Shown: positions 61,705 through 64,000 of the stretch, piece by piece
How positions within the stretch are numbered: position 1 is the first letter of the stretch
Layout of the letters: each line of letters begins with the position of its first letter
NCBI GenBank assembly: GCA_937864115.1
Contig: CALMII010000005.1
Span: forward strand, 153,497-217,496
DNA length: 64,000 bases
From: an uncultured Steroidobacter sp.
Lineage (GTDB): Bacteria; Pseudomonadota; Gammaproteobacteria; Steroidobacterales; Steroidobacteraceae
Direction of reading: 5' to 3'
Made by a program: the position numbers and the translations under genes
Notes under the pieces: generated by a model
Databases searched by the model: none
What the model saw: the letters and a program-made list of their open reading frames with translations, nothing else
Told to the model about the DNA's origin: nothing

Positions 61705-62769
61705 ATGCACGCATCACGCACCCGGCTTCGCTGGCTGGCGGCGCTCGCATTGACTGCCGGCTTCGCGACCCAGGCCATCGCCCAGGACAAGCCGATCCGT
61801 TTCGGCGTCACCTGTCCGACACCGCCGGCACTGCACTGCCCGGACAACGAATGTGCGAGCAGCCTGGTCATCAACCAGGGACCGATCGTCGAGATGAAGA
61901 CGCGCCGGCCCTACTTCCTCGACTATCCCTGCGAGCTCAAGCAGGGCGAGAAAGTGACCTTCATCCTGAGCCTGCATGGCGGCGGCTCGTACGGGAACTG
62001 GCAGCGCCACTATTTCCCGATCATGGACTTCAAGGACAAGTACCGGCTGATCATCGCCACGCCGAATTCGCCGGTGCGCGCGTGGTCGGATGTCGACGAT
62101 GCCTACCTGCAGAACATCGTGAACACGGTGATCGAGCAGATCGGCCGCGAGAACATCAAGGCGTTCTGGCTGGTCGGGCATTCGCAGGGCGGCATGACCT
62201 CGAACCGGATCGTGCGCACGGATTTCTTCAAGAACAAGGTCGACGGCTTCCTCAGTCTTTCGGGCGGTCGCATCGGCGGCAATCCAGGTCGTGCCGGTTC
62301 GTTCGGTCCGCCGCGCTCCGCGAGTGCGACGACTTCTCTCGATCCATCCATCATGTCGACGATGGCCGCTCAGATGGCGGCGCTGCGCGAACCGCCAGCG
62401 GCGGATTTCTCGCACATCTATGCGACGGGCCGGCGCGAAGTCGACGACAAGGGCGTGCCGACCACCTCTGCCTGGGCGGAGAAATATTCGTGCGGCGCGC
62501 GTGCGGCACCGGTCGAGATCGCGGATACGAAGCCCGGCTACGTCTACGACAGCAGCCGTCTCAATGAGCTGAACCAGGCGTGGGGCCTGCTGCCCGCGGG
62601 CGGCAAGGCGGAGGTATCGATCTTCCCGAACTGCAAGGACGGCCGTGTCGTGGCCGACGTCGTGCGTCTCGACAAGGGTCACACCGAGGGACTGGAGCCG
62701 AAGATCACCGAAGAGCTGGTGAAGCTGATCCTGTCGGCGCCGGGCGGGAAGATCCAGAAGGGCGGGTGA
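61705..62769 (+). CDS. Secreted esterase / PHB-depolymerase-like alpha/beta hydrolase
   Basis: 354 residues with a Sec signal ([17 protein letters not shown]). The fold shows the oxyanion [17 protein letters not shown], nucleophile elbow GHSQGG (Ser160) and a C-terminal His in [10 protein letters not shown]. Cysteines near the N-terminus ([18 protein letters not shown]) suggest disulfides. It resembles the extracellular LpqC/feruloyl-esterase and PHB depolymerase family; the substrate is not known. Confidence 0.85.
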   Translation: MHASRTRLRWLAALALTAGFATQAIAQDKPIRFGVTCPTPPALHCPDNECASSLVINQGPIVEMKTRRPYFLDYPCELKQGEKVTFILSLHGGGSYGNWQRHYFPIMDFKDKYRLIIATPNSPVRAWSDVDDAYLQNIVNTVIEQIGRENIKAFWLVGHSQGGMTSNRIVRTDFFKNKVDGFLSLSGGRIGGNPGRAGSFGPPRSASATTSLDPSIMSTMAAQMAALREPPAADFSHIYATGRREVDDKGVPTTSAWAEKYSCGARAAPVEIADTKPGYVYDSSRLNELNQAWGLLPAGGKAEVSIFPNCKDGRVVADVVRLDKGHTEGLEPKITEELVKLILSAPGGKIQKGG

Positions 62770-62788
62770 CGCCCTGTCGGACATCTTC

Positions 62789-62869
62789 CTGTAGGTCAGG
62801 CTGTAGGTCGGGCTGTAGGTCAGGCTTTAGCCTGACTCCTTGAAAGGCCGGCTGAAGCCGGCCCCACAG
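62789..62869. repeat. Family A repeat (copy 13) with tandem CTGTAGGTC starts
   Basis: A full unit from about 62813, preceded by two truncated starts (GTAGGTCAGG, GTAGGTCGGG), suggesting slippage. Lies between convergent genes. Confidence 0.9.
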
Positions 62870-62895
62870 GAAGAAGGGTCCCCATCAGATGACAG

Positions 62896-63405
62896 TCAGC
62901 GGGCTGCCGCTCGTGCAATCAGCACGATCGGCACGCCCACGCACGCGATGTGCACGGCGATGCCCTCCAGAAACTGCCGCACCGTCGGCGGGCGCATCGG
63001 ACTCGCCGACAGCGGCACGACGACGTACGTCATCGCCAGGTACACCACGATCCCGTAGATGACGCCGCAACCGACTGCCGGCAGCAGCGCGCGCGGCGTC
63101 AGCATCGGCCAGCGCCGGCTCGCCAGCACGAACACGGTCACGATCGCGCACATGATCGCGAAGTGCAGGAACAGCCCGAGCGCTGCAGTCGCTGCACCGC
63201 CCGACGCCGCGGCGCGTCCCAGCAAACCGCCGGCAACGCTCCGCAGCACGCGACCCGGCGCAACGCCGCGCGGCAGCCACGTGAGAATGGCAGCGCTGAT
63301 ATCCAGCGTGCCCGCCACGAGCGTGCCGATGACGACGGGCTGCAGCACGCTCATCCGCGTGCCGAGGGTCAGCGCCACGTCCTGAACCGCGTCTTCGCCG
63401 CCCAT
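62896..63405 (-). CDS. Hypothetical four-helix membrane protein
   Basis: 169 residues (or 152 from the ATG at 63354). Four hydrophobic segments: VVIGTLVAGTLDISAAILT, LFLHFAIMCAIVTVFVLAS, AVGCGVIYGIVVYLAMTYVV and GIAVHIACVGVPIVLIARAA. Similar proteins of unknown function are common in proteobacteria; I cannot name the family. Single gene. Confidence 0.75.
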   Translation of the reverse strand: MGGEDAVQDVALTLGTRMSVLQPVVIGTLVAGTLDISAAILTWLPRGVAPGRVLRSVAGGLLGRAAASGGAATAALGLFLHFAIMCAIVTVFVLASRRWPMLTPRALLPAVGCGVIYGIVVYLAMTYVVVPLSASPMRPPTVRQFLEGIAVHIACVGVPIVLIARAAAR

Positions 63406-63635
63406 GCTTCACCCCCGATCAAAGATCGGATTGTGTGCGCGCCCCATGCCGGCGACGCGCACGTTCGGCTGCGCCGGGTCCGAACTGGCAGCCGGATTCG
63501 CAGCCGGCGACGGCACATTCGGCTAACGGAAGCAGAATAGGACGACGGGCGTGGACCGCTGCGACACGCTCGCGCGGCTGCAGTTGTATTCTCCTGATCG
63601 TCGCGCTTCAGCTCTCACCGCATGTCGGAGCGATC

Positions 63636-63980
63636 ATGAATTCCCCGACCAGTTCTTTCTTGCAGCCGGCCCAGTCTTCTTCCGAATCCACCGCCGCCGC
63701 CCGGCCGTTGATCCATGCCGAGGTCAAGCCGTTCAAGCCGGGCATCACGGAAATGAATCCGAGCCCGCACGCCGTCGTGTGCATGTTTCTCGGACCCTCC
63801 GTCGAAACGATCTGCGTGCGCAACGGCCGCTCTCCGCCCGGGCGAGCAGCAGCAGGTCATCGGCGAGACGCGACAGCCGGCGGGCGTCGCCGCCCGCCTC
63901 ACGGAGCACCTCGCGCAGCGCCTCCTCATCGAGATCGTCCCGTCTCAGAGCGACGTCCCAGCGGGTCAGCAGCACGCTGA
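63636..63980 (+). pseudogene. Truncated gene fused to antisense of a histidine kinase
   Basis: The ATG at 63636 opens a frame with plausible coding character to about 63828 (MNSPTSSFLQPAQSSSEST.. then PFKPGITEMNPSPHAVVCMF, ETICVRNG). After that it runs antisense through the kinase coding sequence and becomes Arg/Pro/Ala junk. I read it as a 5' gene fragment of unknown function joined to unrelated DNA. Confidence 0.5.
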
Positions 63981-63999
63981 CGGGCGTGCGCAGCTCGTG
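63745..63999 (-). pseudogene. Sensor histidine kinase fragment (HisKA), cut by window edge and by a junction
   Basis: From the right edge the minus strand reads HELRTPVSVLLTRWDVALRR, then REAGGDARRLSRLADDLLLL ARAESG. This is a classic dimerisation/phosphoacceptor domain (H-box HELRTP, second helix LLLLARAE). After about 63828 the family sequence is lost and the frame ends at 63745 in basic junk. There is no room for the HATPase domain, so the kinase is truncated at its 3' end; the 5' part lies outside the window. Confidence 0.75.
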
Positions 64000-64000
64000 G

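Overview
The window looks like a chromosomal segment of a high-GC, motile gammaproteobacterium of the Xanthomonadales/Nevskiales/Steroidobacter type. This is inferred from the FleQ/sigma-54/sigma-28 flagellar hierarchy with Xanthomonas-like gene order, the TonB/PepSY/DUF2271/DUF4198 iron genes and the GC-rich codon use. No rRNA or tRNA gene was found to settle the taxonomy.

Bases 1-32,200 are one large flagellar cluster. On the minus strand, read from high to low coordinates, it runs flgBCDEFGHIJKL, an Rpn-type nuclease, fliC-flaG-fliD-fliS-fliT-PilZ, fleQ, an flrC-like activator, fliEFGHIJK, then fliLMNOP, which runs off the left edge. flgA, flgM and flgN face the other way. Four sigma-54 elements (before fliL, the flrC-like gene, flgB and flgA) and two sigma-28 elements (before fliC and flgM) show a classic hierarchy: FleQ/RpoN for the basal body, FliA for filament and FlgM. 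flgD carries a frameshift and looks damaged.

Bases 32,200-56,000 form an accessory region rich in iron and metal genes: hemP, a DUF6607-like protein, a frameshifted Fur-box gene, hupE, a wHTH regulator divergent from a TonB-dependent receptor, PepSY proteins, and a DUF2271-DUF4198-flavoreductase operon. Three Fur-box-like sites are visible. A cobalamin riboswitch precedes the class Ia ribonucleotide reductase genes nrdAB. A decayed Phd/PIN toxin-antitoxin pair lies between two 49-bp direct repeats.

Bases 56,000-64,000 hold an S9 peptidase, a DUF1653 protein and the most interesting locus: a split borosin RiPP pair. A SonM-like peptide-backbone N-methyltransferase is fused to a GNAT domain, and it is followed by a separate borosin-type precursor whose C-terminus is a histone-H1-like lysine-rich tail. 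A TPR-GGDEF diguanylate cyclase follows. The right edge has an esterase, a membrane protein and a truncated histidine kinase meeting another truncated gene.

The whole window is seeded with several families of palindromic repeats (called A to G here). Family B sits in frame inside fliO, nrdA, nrdB and the signal peptide of the DUF2271 gene, so those proteins carry repeat-encoded peptides. Family A is a BIME/REP-like double hairpin with about 13 loci. Family C is a ~95-bp MITE-like palindrome with four copies.
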